DNA from: Oreohelix idahoensis
Taxonomy: Eukaryota; Mollusca; Gastropoda; Stylommatophora; Oreohelicidae
Assembly (NCBI GenBank): GCA_024509875.1
Contig: JAMPIV010012432.1
Location: 62,001-126,000, forward strand
Reading direction: 5' to 3'
DNA: 64,000 nucleotides
Shown here: piece by piece, positions 1 to 9,599 of the stretch
Layout: each line of letters opens with the position of its first letter
Position numbering within the stretch: the first letter of the stretch is position 1
Notes under the pieces: model-generated
The model's input: the letters and a program-made list of their open reading frames with translations, nothing else
What the model was told of the DNA's origin: nothing
The model's database searches: none
Program-made: the position numbers and the translations under genes

Positions 1-229
1 ACCTTCCCATAGGCCTACGCCGAACTGTCAACCTCTGACCCTAAAGGTCAAACACAATGAATGAATAAACAAGGGAAGACAACCCCTAATCAACCTGACA
101 TCGCAGGTAAAGACACAATTATTCTTATGATACAAACATAAGCAAATAACTTGACAGATGACTCCGTCGAAAATGACAGCAACAATCTTTTGTAAAAGAA
201 GAGGGTTTTTTTCATTTTTCACTGCCACT
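1..229. other. No recognisable feature
   Basis: Nothing with coding, repeat or RNA character could be recognised here. The short reading frames show no family motif. Confidence 0.4.
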
Positions 230-447
230 CATTCTTCTTCTTTGATCCTTAGCCGCCGACCGTCAAAGCAGTCAGTGGCCATCACGCCTGGTGGCGTCTG
301 GTAGGGCAACAACAAATTGATTTCACTTCGCTCGGTCGGTGGCCATCCTTCGTACGGTGCCCCAACTCTGGTTCATTCTTTGCATCTCAGCCCCCACAGT
401 CCTCCGCCATGTTGTTTTTGGTCGGAGTCTCGTAGTTTCTGCTGACA
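230..447 (-). pseudogene. 3' end of a non-LTR retrotransposon (LINE)
   Basis: Read on the minus strand, this stretch gives a LINE-type C-terminus. It starts with WRRTVGAEMQRMNQSWG, continues through RRMATDRAK and ends NQFVVALPDATRRDGH before a stop. The WRR..E..R...SWG....MA.DR..W signature is typical of the extreme C-terminus of RTE/CR1-like LINE polyproteins. One in-frame TGA replaces the expected Trp after DRAK. The 3' tail is GAAGAAGAAT-rich. A related 3' end lies on the plus strand at 60001-60215. The element is 5'-truncated and no RT domain is present. The exact clade is uncertain. Confidence 0.6.
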
Positions 448-869
448 GAAATAACAGGGATAAAGAAGACATATAGAGATCTTGAGTAGAAGGACCTGGT
501 ACAAATGTGTTGGAAGACTCTATTACTAGGAGAACTGAAGGTTACTGCTGATGATGATGTTCATGAGCATCAAGTTATTTGTTTCAATTTTTTTTTTGCA
601 GCTTTACCATATATTGATTACAGTTGTTGAGCCCATTATAAGTAAGGCCTCGCGTAAAATGTGCACGGGGCCTTTACATTGTAGTTACGCCACTGACTAG
701 AGTCCAAGTGAAAGAAGTGAATGTATTATGTGGAACAGATTATTCTTTAGTCAGATGTAGTTTAACACATTTTTTCTACCACATACAACTAAATGTTCAC
801 GTGACATGAATGGATAGAATAACAGGTAGTAGTTAGTATGGTAAAGGTGTCAGGTGGTCAGTTGTTCTT
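448..869. other. Unassigned AT-rich spacer
   Basis: No supported gene or repeat is visible. A short T-rich run lies near 588-598. Confidence 0.4.
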
Positions 870-1745
870 GTTTACGTTTTGAGATGACTTATGAAAGACG
901 CTAAATAAATATTTATGTCTTGAAATGACTTATTAAAGACACTATTAAATATTTATGTTTTGAGAAGACTTATGAAAGACACTAATACATATTTATGTTT
1001 TGAGATGACTTATGAAAGACACTAATAAATATTTATGTTTTGAGAAGACTTATGAAAGACACTATTACATATTTATGTTTTGAGAAGACTTATGAAAGAC
1101 GCTATTAAATATTTATGTTTTGAGAAGACTTATGAAAAACACTAATAAATATTTTTGTTTTGCGAAGACTTATGAAAATTATTAAATATTTATGTTTTCA
1201 GAAGACTTATGGAAAACACTAATACATATTTATGTTTTCAGATGACTTATGAAAGACACTAATAAATATTTATGTTTTGAGAAGACTTATGAAAGACACT
1301 ATTACATATTTATGTTTTGAGAAGACTTATGAAAGACGCTATTAAATATTTATGTTTTGAGAAGACTTATGAAAAACACTAATAAATATTTTTGTTTTGA
1401 GAAGACTAATGAAAGATACTATTAAATATTTATGTTTTCAGAAGACTTATGAAAGACTCTAATTCATATTTATGTTTTGAGATGACTTATGAAAGACACT
1501 AATAAATATTTATGTTTTGAGAAGACTTATGAAAGACACTATTACATATTTATGTTTTGAGAAGACTTATGAAAGACGCTATTAAATATTTATGTTTTGA
1601 GAAGACTTATGAAAAACACTAATAAATATTTTTGGTTTGAGAAGACTTATGAAAGACACTATTAAATAATTGTGTTTTGAGAAGACTTATGAAAGACACT
1701 ATTAAATAATTGTGTTTTGAGAAGACATATGAAAGACGCTATTAA
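870..1745. repeat. 40-41 bp minisatellite with higher-order structure
   Basis: About 21 tandem units occur here, each reading roughly tatgttttgagaagacttat followed by gaaagacactattaaatatt. The units fall into a higher-order pattern of about 240 bp (six units). The 120 bp at 1261-1380 recur without change at 1501-1620, and a related block starts near 1024. Variant units (attacat, aataaat, ttttg, gacgct) keep their order inside each block. Confidence 0.9.
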
Positions 1746-1849
1746 GTATCTATGTCAATAATAACAGCAAACAACAATGCCGCCAAAATTCTAAAATCAG
1801 TTCAAGTTATTTCCGAGTCTTATATATCCTTTCATGTCTATCGCCATTT

Positions 1850-2308
1850 CTCTTCTCTTTATGTGTTTAGCTCTCCTTCTACTTCATTGATCCTTGATAT
1901 TTCAGAACAAGGACTGCCTTGTATTGCTATCGACAGATTTTGTTAATTTTATCCTATCCAACGAAATCTCATGTTCCACTGGTGTCCGTCTGTTACTTAT
2001 CATCAATTCCACACAGCCATATTGTCACACCATTTCAATCCTTCTGTTCTATGCTAGCAACCTTTTATGAAAGTCTTTATATTTCTGGTTGTCCTATTTG
2101 TTGCTGTCCATGTTTTAGAGACGTACAGTTAGATGAACTTCATATGTCAGTTTTTGTTCTTAGACTCGATCTCTTTTGATTTCTATATATCAATGACATT
2201 CCCCTTTCTTGAGTATTTAAAAAAAAAATTAATGTCATTGTATTTACTACAACTTTGTTTATATTGCTGACAAGATATTTATGTGATTCCACATCTTGAT
2301 AGGTACAT
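1850..2308 (-). pseudogene. Decayed LINE fragment (family of 18497-19583)
   Basis: The sequence aligns along its length with the LINE inserted at 18497-19583. Shared landmarks include the aggactgccttgtaatgcta-like block, the tgttccactgg block, the atgaaagtct block and the block around attctacatcttg. It covers the C-terminal part of the polyprotein on the minus strand. It has too many substitutions and indels for a continuous reading frame. It is an older copy than the one at 18497. Confidence 0.65.
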
Positions 2309-2632
2309 TACATGTGTAATCTAGCGCTGACTCGACAGTTTAATTAACTTGGGTTAGCTTTCTTTGCCTGCTTGTTTAAGATAGTTTAGCAATGTTAGAT
2401 TTAAACTATACTGCAGTGTCTACATGAAAGAAGAAAACATTCGTACACACAATTGATTTACGTTTCAAAAATAATAGGAGCTGCTGCAAAACTGAAAGAT
2501 TATGAAGAAAACAAAAATTAAGTAAAAATGAACATTTTTACAAAGAGACACTTTTACAAATGAACTGTACACCAGAAATGTAGGATATTGTTGTTGTCTC
2601 CCGTCATCAGCCACAGTCACAAACAGGAGACA
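2309..2632. other. Unassigned AT-rich spacer
   Basis: No gene, repeat or motif could be supported in this stretch. Confidence 0.4.
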
Positions 2633-2857
2633 AAGATGAGAAGTGTAGATGGGTTAACAAAACAAGATGAGAAGTGTAGATGGGTTAACAAAACAAGATG
2701 AGAAGTGTAGATGGGTTAACAAAACAAGATGAGAAGTGTAGATGGGTTAACAAAACAAGATGAGAAGTGTAGATGGGTTAACAAAACAAGATGAGAAGTG
2801 TAGATGGGTTAACAAAACAAGATGAGAAGTGTAGATGGGTTAACAAAACAAGATGAG
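2633..2857. repeat. 31-bp minisatellite, about 7 copies
   Basis: Perfect or near-perfect tandem copies of a 31-bp unit beginning aagatgagaagtgtagatgg and ending ttaacaaaac. Homogeneity suggests recent expansion or conversion. Confidence 0.95.
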
Positions 2858-2988
2858 ACGAAGACGCCAGTGTTAGTTAGGACAGACATTAAGGAAACAT
2901 GTTGATAGTATTACAAGGCAATCCTAGTTCTGGAATCAAATGGAACCAATAACAAAGGTAGCCCCATGCTCCATAGGGAACAAACAAG

Positions 2989-3071
2989 ATGATGACATTA
3001 TGGGATGTATAATTTGATGTCAACATTTATGATGATGACATTATGGGATGTATAATTTGATGTCAACATTT
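2989..3071. repeat. 41-42 bp tandem duplication
   Basis: Two adjacent, nearly identical copies of a unit containing gatgacattatgggatgtat and ending tgtcaacattt. Confidence 0.85.
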
Positions 3072-3389
3072 CTATTTCAGATTCATATGTGTATATAACT
3101 ATGATAAACTTGCACTCTGTTGCTCTACTAATACACTTTCATCTGCTTTAAATGTACATTCTCTCAGTTGCTGGTATTAGTTACTAGTACACCACTCTGG
3201 ACCATACCCATAAGAGACGATTCTAGAGGACATTCGAAGTGGCGACATTTGTGAGATTTAGGCGAGCAACGGGTGTGATCCCAAAAGCTATTCGACTCCT
3301 GACTTGAGAAGGAACAATGAATACTTCACTGAGGACCAACGATATCTACACCAGACTCCAGCAAGAAACCATAAATATATATATATTTA
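3072..3389. other. Unassigned spacer
   Basis: No supported gene. A short TA/TTTA tract lies around 3375-3415. Confidence 0.35.
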
Positions 3390-3602
3390 TTTATTTATAT
3401 ACATATAGAATATTATATAATACAATAGAAGCGTTTTTTCCGTTCGTCTGTCCGCACGAAATTGTTTGACCACTTCTAGGCTACCTAGAAGTCTGAAATT
3501 TGGCACGCTGATAGGTCGTAAGACATGATGCAGTAGAAAAATCAGAAAAAACCAAGAATTAAATACCGCAACGCCGCAATTAAGCCAGCAATGTTTAGCT
3601 GT
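3390..3602. repeat. Interspersed repeat with central palindrome (copy 1)
   Basis: A repeat of about 200 bp that contains gcacgaaattgtttgaccac and the palindrome cttctaggctacctagaag near 3472-3490. It ends in aattaagccagcaatgtt. A second copy of the same family occupies 7906-7984 and 9344-9466, where it is split by a solo LTR. It has no coding capacity. It may be a non-autonomous element, but no termini are defined. Confidence 0.7.
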
Positions 3603-3629
3603 GGTCACTGTTTTTATAAGAAAAAAGCC

Positions 3630-6600
3630 CCAGTGCCGTGGAAACTATAATGCAGAAGGTCAACACGTTCATGAAGAAATGGCTAGGGGTACCATCAGGT
3701 CTGTCAAACGTAGCACTGTACTGCAAAGAGTCAAAAATTGCGCTTCCTTTCAAGTCAGTTGTTGAAGAGTACAAAGTGGGAAAGGCTAGACTCACAATGA
3801 TGCTGCGCGAGTCAGCAGATGACGTATTTAAGTCCATTCAGCCCACACTGAAAACAGGGAGGAAGTGGAAGAAGCTGTTGATGCTGCCCAAGAGTCGCTC
3901 AAGCTAAAGGATGTAATCGGATACATACAGACGAACAGACGGGGATTTGGCAATCGAGACATTCGCTGGTGGTCCAAGGCATCAAGCAGGAGCGTAGAGA
4001 CATGGTAGTTCAAGAAATACGAGTAGCTGAGAATGATACGAGGTTGCAAAAACCGGTGCAGCAGGCCCAGCAAGGCCAATGGACTACATGGGACGTAGCC
4101 CTGCAAAGGTCTTTGACATGGAATGATATATAGCATATGGCACCTCTTAGGTTCAGCTTCATTATTAGAGCAATGTATGAACTCCTGCCATCGGCCACAA
4201 ACTTTGTGAGATGGGTACAGTCGGATGATGAGCAGTGCCCCCTGTGCCAAGAGAGGCAGACACTTGAACATGTGCGCTCAGCTTGCAAGGTGGCATTGGG
4301 GCAAGGGCGATGCACATGGCGCCACAACAAAGTGCTAAGTGAGCTGGATGCGTTAAGTGTGACCGTGCAGCTATTTGTGCGTAGGTCGCGGCATCAAATA
4401 GTATCGTATTACCGGGCTGTGTTTACTACATCAATGAAAGAATGTGTGTGTGTCTGTCAGCTGACCGGGTCAGTTTCAGTTAATGGTTGACCGCAGGTAA
4501 ATATTTTGAAGAGCGCTAACTCTTGTACGTTTCTTGGTTCAAGTCGTTACAGGTCTGTCCGCCTGAGTTGGAAATTCTTGACTTTGTTTTATTCTTCCTT
4601 CCCAGAGTTCGTTCGTACCCTTTTTTATGGTTAGTGAAAAGCAATGTCTTGTATAGTGGTTATGTCAAAGTATCCAACTGTAATATTCCAACGAAAACTC
4701 AGCAATGTAGAAAAAATAAAATATAGTTTATTAACGTGATTGGAACAGCAAGGTTATTGACACAATAATGAAGCACTTATTTCTTTCTTACCCAAAGTAG
4801 TGAATATCCAAAACAAAATAAAAATGGAAATCCACAGGAATAATCTATCTAATAGAGTAAAACACAAACTTGTCTACTTAAAATATACTGGTCTAACTTG
4901 AAAAACTTGTCAAGTTAAAAACAACTTGTCTTGATAATCTCAAAGACGAAGTTCTGTAAAAAAAATTCTCTCGCCTAACGAATCCTAAAATCTGTACAAG
5001 CCTGGATCCTACAATTAATACGTGTTAAAAACTACATATAATGAGAATAACAACGTTAAAAGCAGTTAAGACATTTGTGCACAAAATACAGTGTCATGAC
5101 AAGTTCACGGCTTCGGGAAAGCTGTCCCAGAACAACAAAATAGTAAGTGCCTGTTTATTGAATGGAAAAATTTGAGAGAAGTTGCAAGTCAGGTATTTTT
5201 CCGTTGCTAAAGTCGAAATAACAGAATGTCGTGTGCAAAAAGGTCGAAAAGCTGAGAAGAGCGTGTGCAAATGTTGATGTTTGGTGCCGAGTGAAAAATA
5301 AAGCATCGTGTGAAAATTGGCGGGAAAAAAGAGTGGGCAGTATATAAAGAGGAGACTTGGGCGATTGACAGGATCCAGGGCTTGTACAGATTTTAGGAGT
5401 CGTTAGGCGAGAAAATTTTTACAGAACTTCGTTTTGAGATTATCAAGACAAGTTGTTTTTTTTTAACTTGACAAGTTTGTCAAGTTAGACCAGTATATTT
5501 TAAGTAGACAAGTTTGTGTTTTACTCTATTAGATAGATTATTCCTGTGGATTTCCATTTTCATTTTGTTTTGGATATTCACTACTTTGGGTAAGAAAGAA
5601 ATAAGTGCTTCATTATTGTGTCAATAACATTGCTGTTCCAATCACGTTAATAAACTATATTTTATTTTTTCTACATTGCTGAGTTTTCGTTGGAATATTA
5701 CAGTTGGATACTTTGACATAACCACTATACAAGACATTGCTTTTCACTAACCATAAAAAAGGGTACGAACGAACTCTGTTAAGGAAGAATAAAACAAAGT
5801 CAAGAATTACCAACTCAGGCGGACAGACCTGTAACGACTTGAACCAAGAAACGTACAAGAGTTAGCGCTCTTCAAAATATTTACCTGCGGTCAACCATTA
5901 ACTGAAACTGACCCGGTCAGCTGACAGACACACACACATTCTTTCATTGATGTAGTAAACACAGCCCGGTAATACGATACTATTTGATGCCGCGACCTAC
6001 GCACAAATTGCTGCACGGTCACAGTAGACCTACCTAGACGAGGGGTATATCCAGAGAGTATCAGAAAATCTCGAAAAATCATGGCATCAGGTTATATTGA
6101 TTGAACTAACCGTTCCATTTGAATCCAGATTAGACGAACACCATTCGTTCAAAGTGGCAAAGTATAGGGATCTGGCCGCGGATCTGAGATACGATCGGTT
6201 TACTGCAATGGTCATGGCTGTTGAGGTGGGTACAAGTGGGCTAGTGGCTGCGTCAGTGTATGTTTATTGAAACTGTTGGGGCTGAGGGGACAGTCGAGAA
6301 CAAGGGCACTGAAGAGACTTAATGAAACTGCGGAAAAGGCATCATGCTGGCTGTGGAACAACCACAATGGGCTATGGAACGCGGGACAGTAAAATCTAGC
6401 CCCACCTGCGGTATAGGAAATACACTGATATTGAAATCTATCTGTCCGCAATACGCTGAGCTTTTCGTTGTATTGGTGAAAGGACGGCGGCTCTACATGT
6501 AACCCGCAGTGTTTTATATGTGGTGTCAGGTGCAATCAGATTTCAGTTTCCAGCTCGTAATGGCTTCGCGCTTCGTTGGCTTCACGCAGATGTGGCAGTG

Positions 6601-6826
6601 GTGCGCTGCAGAACAACCGCAATAATTTGTCTTCACTTTGTTACTTTCACAATTGCCTCCGACTGGCGAAATTGTGGATTGTTGCATCCAAGGTGGAATA
6701 GGTTCATTTTTTTAGATAAGATAACAGGAGGCTCAGACACTTGGGAGTTATGACCCAGGTGGGCCCGCCCCCAGTATGGAAAATAAAGGGATGAAACACT
6801 TGTTCGACGGGGAGACTGCTTCTGAT
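3630..6826 (+). pseudogene. R2-like (RLE-type) LINE, C-terminal half, interrupted
   Basis: Two blocks read as the C-terminus of an RLE-type non-LTR retrotransposon. Block one (about 3638-4357) gives KKWLGVPSGLSNVALY, then RTGRKWKKL, then a zinc-finger-like CPLCQERQTLEHVRSAC followed by WRHNKVLSELD. Block two (from 6024) gives IELTVPFES and KVAKYRDLAADLR, resembling the restriction-like endonuclease, and then ASCWLWNNHNG. Between them lies a 1.67-kb inverted-repeat element. Frameshifts and stops are present, and no RT domain remains, so the copy is dead and 5'-truncated. The sequence up to the TA tract near 6826 is probably its 3' UTR. The clade (R2 or a relative) is inferred from motif order only. 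Confidence 0.62.
4358..6023. mobile_element. Foldback-like element with 650-bp terminal inverted repeats
   Basis: The arms 4358-5010 and 5370-6023 are inverted copies of about 650 bp with high identity by eye. They flank a 359-bp unique loop (5011-5369). Termini are tgtgaccgtgcag on the left and ctgcacggtcaca on the right. The loop encodes no transposase, so this looks like a non-autonomous DNA transposon or foldback element. It sits inside the R2-like LINE remnant. A target-site duplication is not clear (flanks ttaag and gtaga). An inverted duplication arising by another route cannot be excluded. Confidence 0.75.
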
Positions 6827-7175
<349 letters not shown>

Positions 7176-7208
7176 CCTGCCATAAGTACGTAAGTCGGTC
7201 GGTCACAT

Positions 7209-7373
7209 CATGCACACCGTCATTTGCACACTTTTATAATTTCAAGAGAGTACATTAACTTTCAAATACAGCTAAGGGGTGCAACTGTGGTTGAAAATTT
7301 GACAATAATTGTATCGTTTCCCTTATATGTACGGTCTCGAAAATAGAAAAGTGCGCAAATGACGGTGTGCATG
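7209..7373. mobile_element. MITE-like element with 27-bp inverted repeats
   Basis: The left end begins catgcacaccgtcatttgc and the right end finishes gcaaatgacggtgtgcatg. Over 27 bp (7209-7235 against 7347-7373) only one position differs. The interior is about 110 bp and non-coding, so the total is 165 bp. No convincing target duplication is seen. The family is not recognised. Confidence 0.65.
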
Positions 7374-7650
7374 AACAGTTTTATTATGGAAAGAAGCCAA
7401 CAACACAATTGAGACAGTACATGAACTGGAGACAGGAAGGTGCGGAGATGCAGATTAAATCAACAAACAATCAAGATACTCTTCTGTCCAATTTCATTCG
7501 GGAAACGGATTTAACTCATCATTTTTCTTAAAAATAACAGTAAAATGAAAGATTTTGAGTGTTGTTCTGATACCTTAAACTACATTAAAGTGTATTTTTT
7601 CTAAGGCACCTATTATGAAATTGCCTAATCCTCATATTAGTTGATAACTT
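7374..7650. other. Unassigned spacer
   Basis: No supported gene. A short stretch near 7386-7430 (tggaaagaagccaacaac) weakly resembles a LINE C-terminus seen near 11619. Confidence 0.3.
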
Positions 7651-7803
7651 ACACCTACGGAAACCAAGTATCCCATTCTTGAGACTGAATTGCTTGCAAT
7701 CATCTGGAGCGTAACCAAACTTCAACGATATTTAATAGGCTCCCATTTCACGATCGAGACTGATCAGCGGGCCCAGACATCGACTCTAGGAATAAAAGGA
7801 AGT
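7651..7803 (+). pseudogene. Ty3/Gypsy RNase H fragment
   Basis: One frame reads KYPILETELLAIIWSV, then TKLQRYLIGSHF, then TIETDQRA. This is the conserved RNase H block of Ty3/Gypsy polyproteins (E.E.LAI.W....L..YL.G..F...TD...). It resembles the RNase H of Element B near 47980-48100 (RYLLGARFTLETDQRA). No LTR or other domain is attached, so it is an isolated fossil fragment. Confidence 0.8.
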
Positions 7804-7905
7804 TGAGGATTAGGCAAAATTTTGACTTAAAGTATTGCAGACTTATTATTATGGATCAAAATGATAAGATGGCTGCAATAAAAAATATGTCAATTTTGAC
7901 GGGTT

Positions 7906-7984
7906 ATTGCTAGTATTATATATAGTAGAAGTTTGTTTTCCGTCCGTCCGCCCGCACGAAATTGTTTGATCACTTCTAGGCTAC
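7906..7984. repeat. Interspersed repeat with central palindrome (copy 2, left part)
   Basis: Matches the left half of the repeat at 3390-3602 up to the palindrome centre. It stops where the solo LTR begins. The last five bases (gctac, 7980-7984) are duplicated after the LTR. Confidence 0.8.
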
Positions 7985-9338
7985 TGATACAGGGTGGATT
8001 TACGATGATAAACCACAAATCTGGCCACTAAGGACGTTGCAGCTATAAGTCCAAAGTCGTTGCTGTATGTAGCCAAGTAAAGTCCTACCTCTATAGACAC
8101 CAAGGATATTATAGGCTGAAGTGTAAGGTGTCTTGTCTGGTTTGTTGTTGCTTGCTGTGAGTGTAGATGTGATGTAGTTTCACAGATTTACAAACGTGAG
8201 ATATGACATGGAAAGTCATAAAAGTGTGAAACTGCTGTTGACGTTTCCATCATTTATTTTGACGCCACAATGACAGATACGTTACATCCATTTTACATAA
8301 GTCATAGACACGACAGTTCATGGTATTCAGCATACATAAAGTTCTTCAATGGATCTTGCCTATATTCTATGAGCTGATATAGATAATCCCAGCTTACTAC
8401 AGCCTCAGCTTCATATCATCAATGTACATAAGTATAACAATACTCCTCTCTGATGCTGGCAGATCAGATGTGCAAAATAATAAGTCTATCACTGACCGCA
8501 CGAGAATGACGTTCCAGGAGTACAGGTCAAATTGACCTTTACAAGCATTCCTAAATCTAACCTCGACGTAGGTGCAATCGCTGGCATAGCGAAGTTCATA
8601 GAGCATAGAAAATGTTCTCTGGGCCTAGAGTGACCCGTGTATATATCAATCTCAGGTATGAAGATACCTGGGGTGTAATCTCTAGTAGAAGAACCTCTCC
8701 TGTCTGTAACTGGTAAGTGAGAAGAGAACGACCAATGTCAAACATCAAAATAGATTACAGATTTGAACATAAGGAGGGTATTACCTTGCTTCGAAATAAA
8801 CACCACAAAACATACGCCTCCAGGCGTTTCGAATCATCTAGGGAAAGACCTCGTTAGCTAAACTAACTCACTAGAGGACTACAAATTCCCTATCAAAATC
8901 ACAGACGCAAGAATGCGTCCTCTCTGCTCAACACATCCTGTAGAATCCCTGACGGGATGACTTTTTCCAACTCCCCTCAAGTTCAGACATGCGCAGAACG
9001 CATACACCTGAGTAAGACTCAAAACGGGACGATGTAGGAGACATTCCAATTTAAAAAAATATGACCAAAATCACGCCTTATATGGACAGGGAATAAACAT
9101 CAATTCTGGTTTTAATCATTCCAAGAAACAGTTGACCGATACTACCATATAAGGAGAATGACCTGACATCGATCGAAAAAATGGACCGACGAGTCAAGAC
9201 ATAAGAGAAGGTAACCCCTATTGTAAAAACGTAACTACAGTCCAACAAGGGTTATACACCTTCGACCAAAAAAATTTAAAGTGTACAATTCAGACAGATT
9301 AATTACACACAGTCTTAGAAAAAATTATGTGCGTAACA
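7985..9338. mobile_element. Solo LTR, 1354 bp, with 5-bp target duplication
   Basis: The segment begins TGATACAGGG and ends GCGTAACA, giving the canonical TG...CA LTR ends. It is bounded by gctac at 7980-7984 and again at 9339-9343. The interrupted interspersed repeat resumes exactly after the second gctac, so the empty site can be read from the intact copy at 3390-3602. There is no internal retroviral-like coding region. This fits LTR-LTR recombination that left a solo LTR. The superfamily is unknown, but a 5-bp duplication is compatible with Ty3/Gypsy or BEL. Confidence 0.8.
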
Positions 9339-9343
9339 GCTAC

Positions 9344-9466
9344 CTAGAAGTCTGAGATTTGGCATGCTGATAGGTCTTTTGAAATGATGCTCTAGAAAAA
9401 TCCTAAAAACTAAGAACTAAATACCGCAACACCGTAATTAAGCCAGCAATGTTGAGCACCAAGGGA
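9344..9466. repeat. Interspersed repeat with central palindrome (copy 2, right part)
   Basis: Continuation of the repeat interrupted by the solo LTR. It runs from ctagaagtctgagatttggc to aattaagccagcaatgtt. Confidence 0.8.
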
Positions 9467-9599
9467 AATAATTTAAAATAATTTTTATTTTAAAGTGAAG
9501 TTAGCAGCTTATAAAATTAAAGATTGTATGTGATTTATAATTTAAATTTTTCTTTCTTTTACATCATAGCTTTTAAAAATTAAGCAAATAATTTAATAA

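Noticed and set aside
2633..2857. CRISPR-like regular repeats
   Set aside because: There are no spacers: the units are directly contiguous, and the DNA is eukaryotic. The same applies to the arrays at 870, 12250, 50282 and 57068.
4500..4560. Possible tRNA B-box (ggttcaagtcg) in the foldback arm
   Set aside because: No A-box at the right distance and no cloverleaf could be formed.
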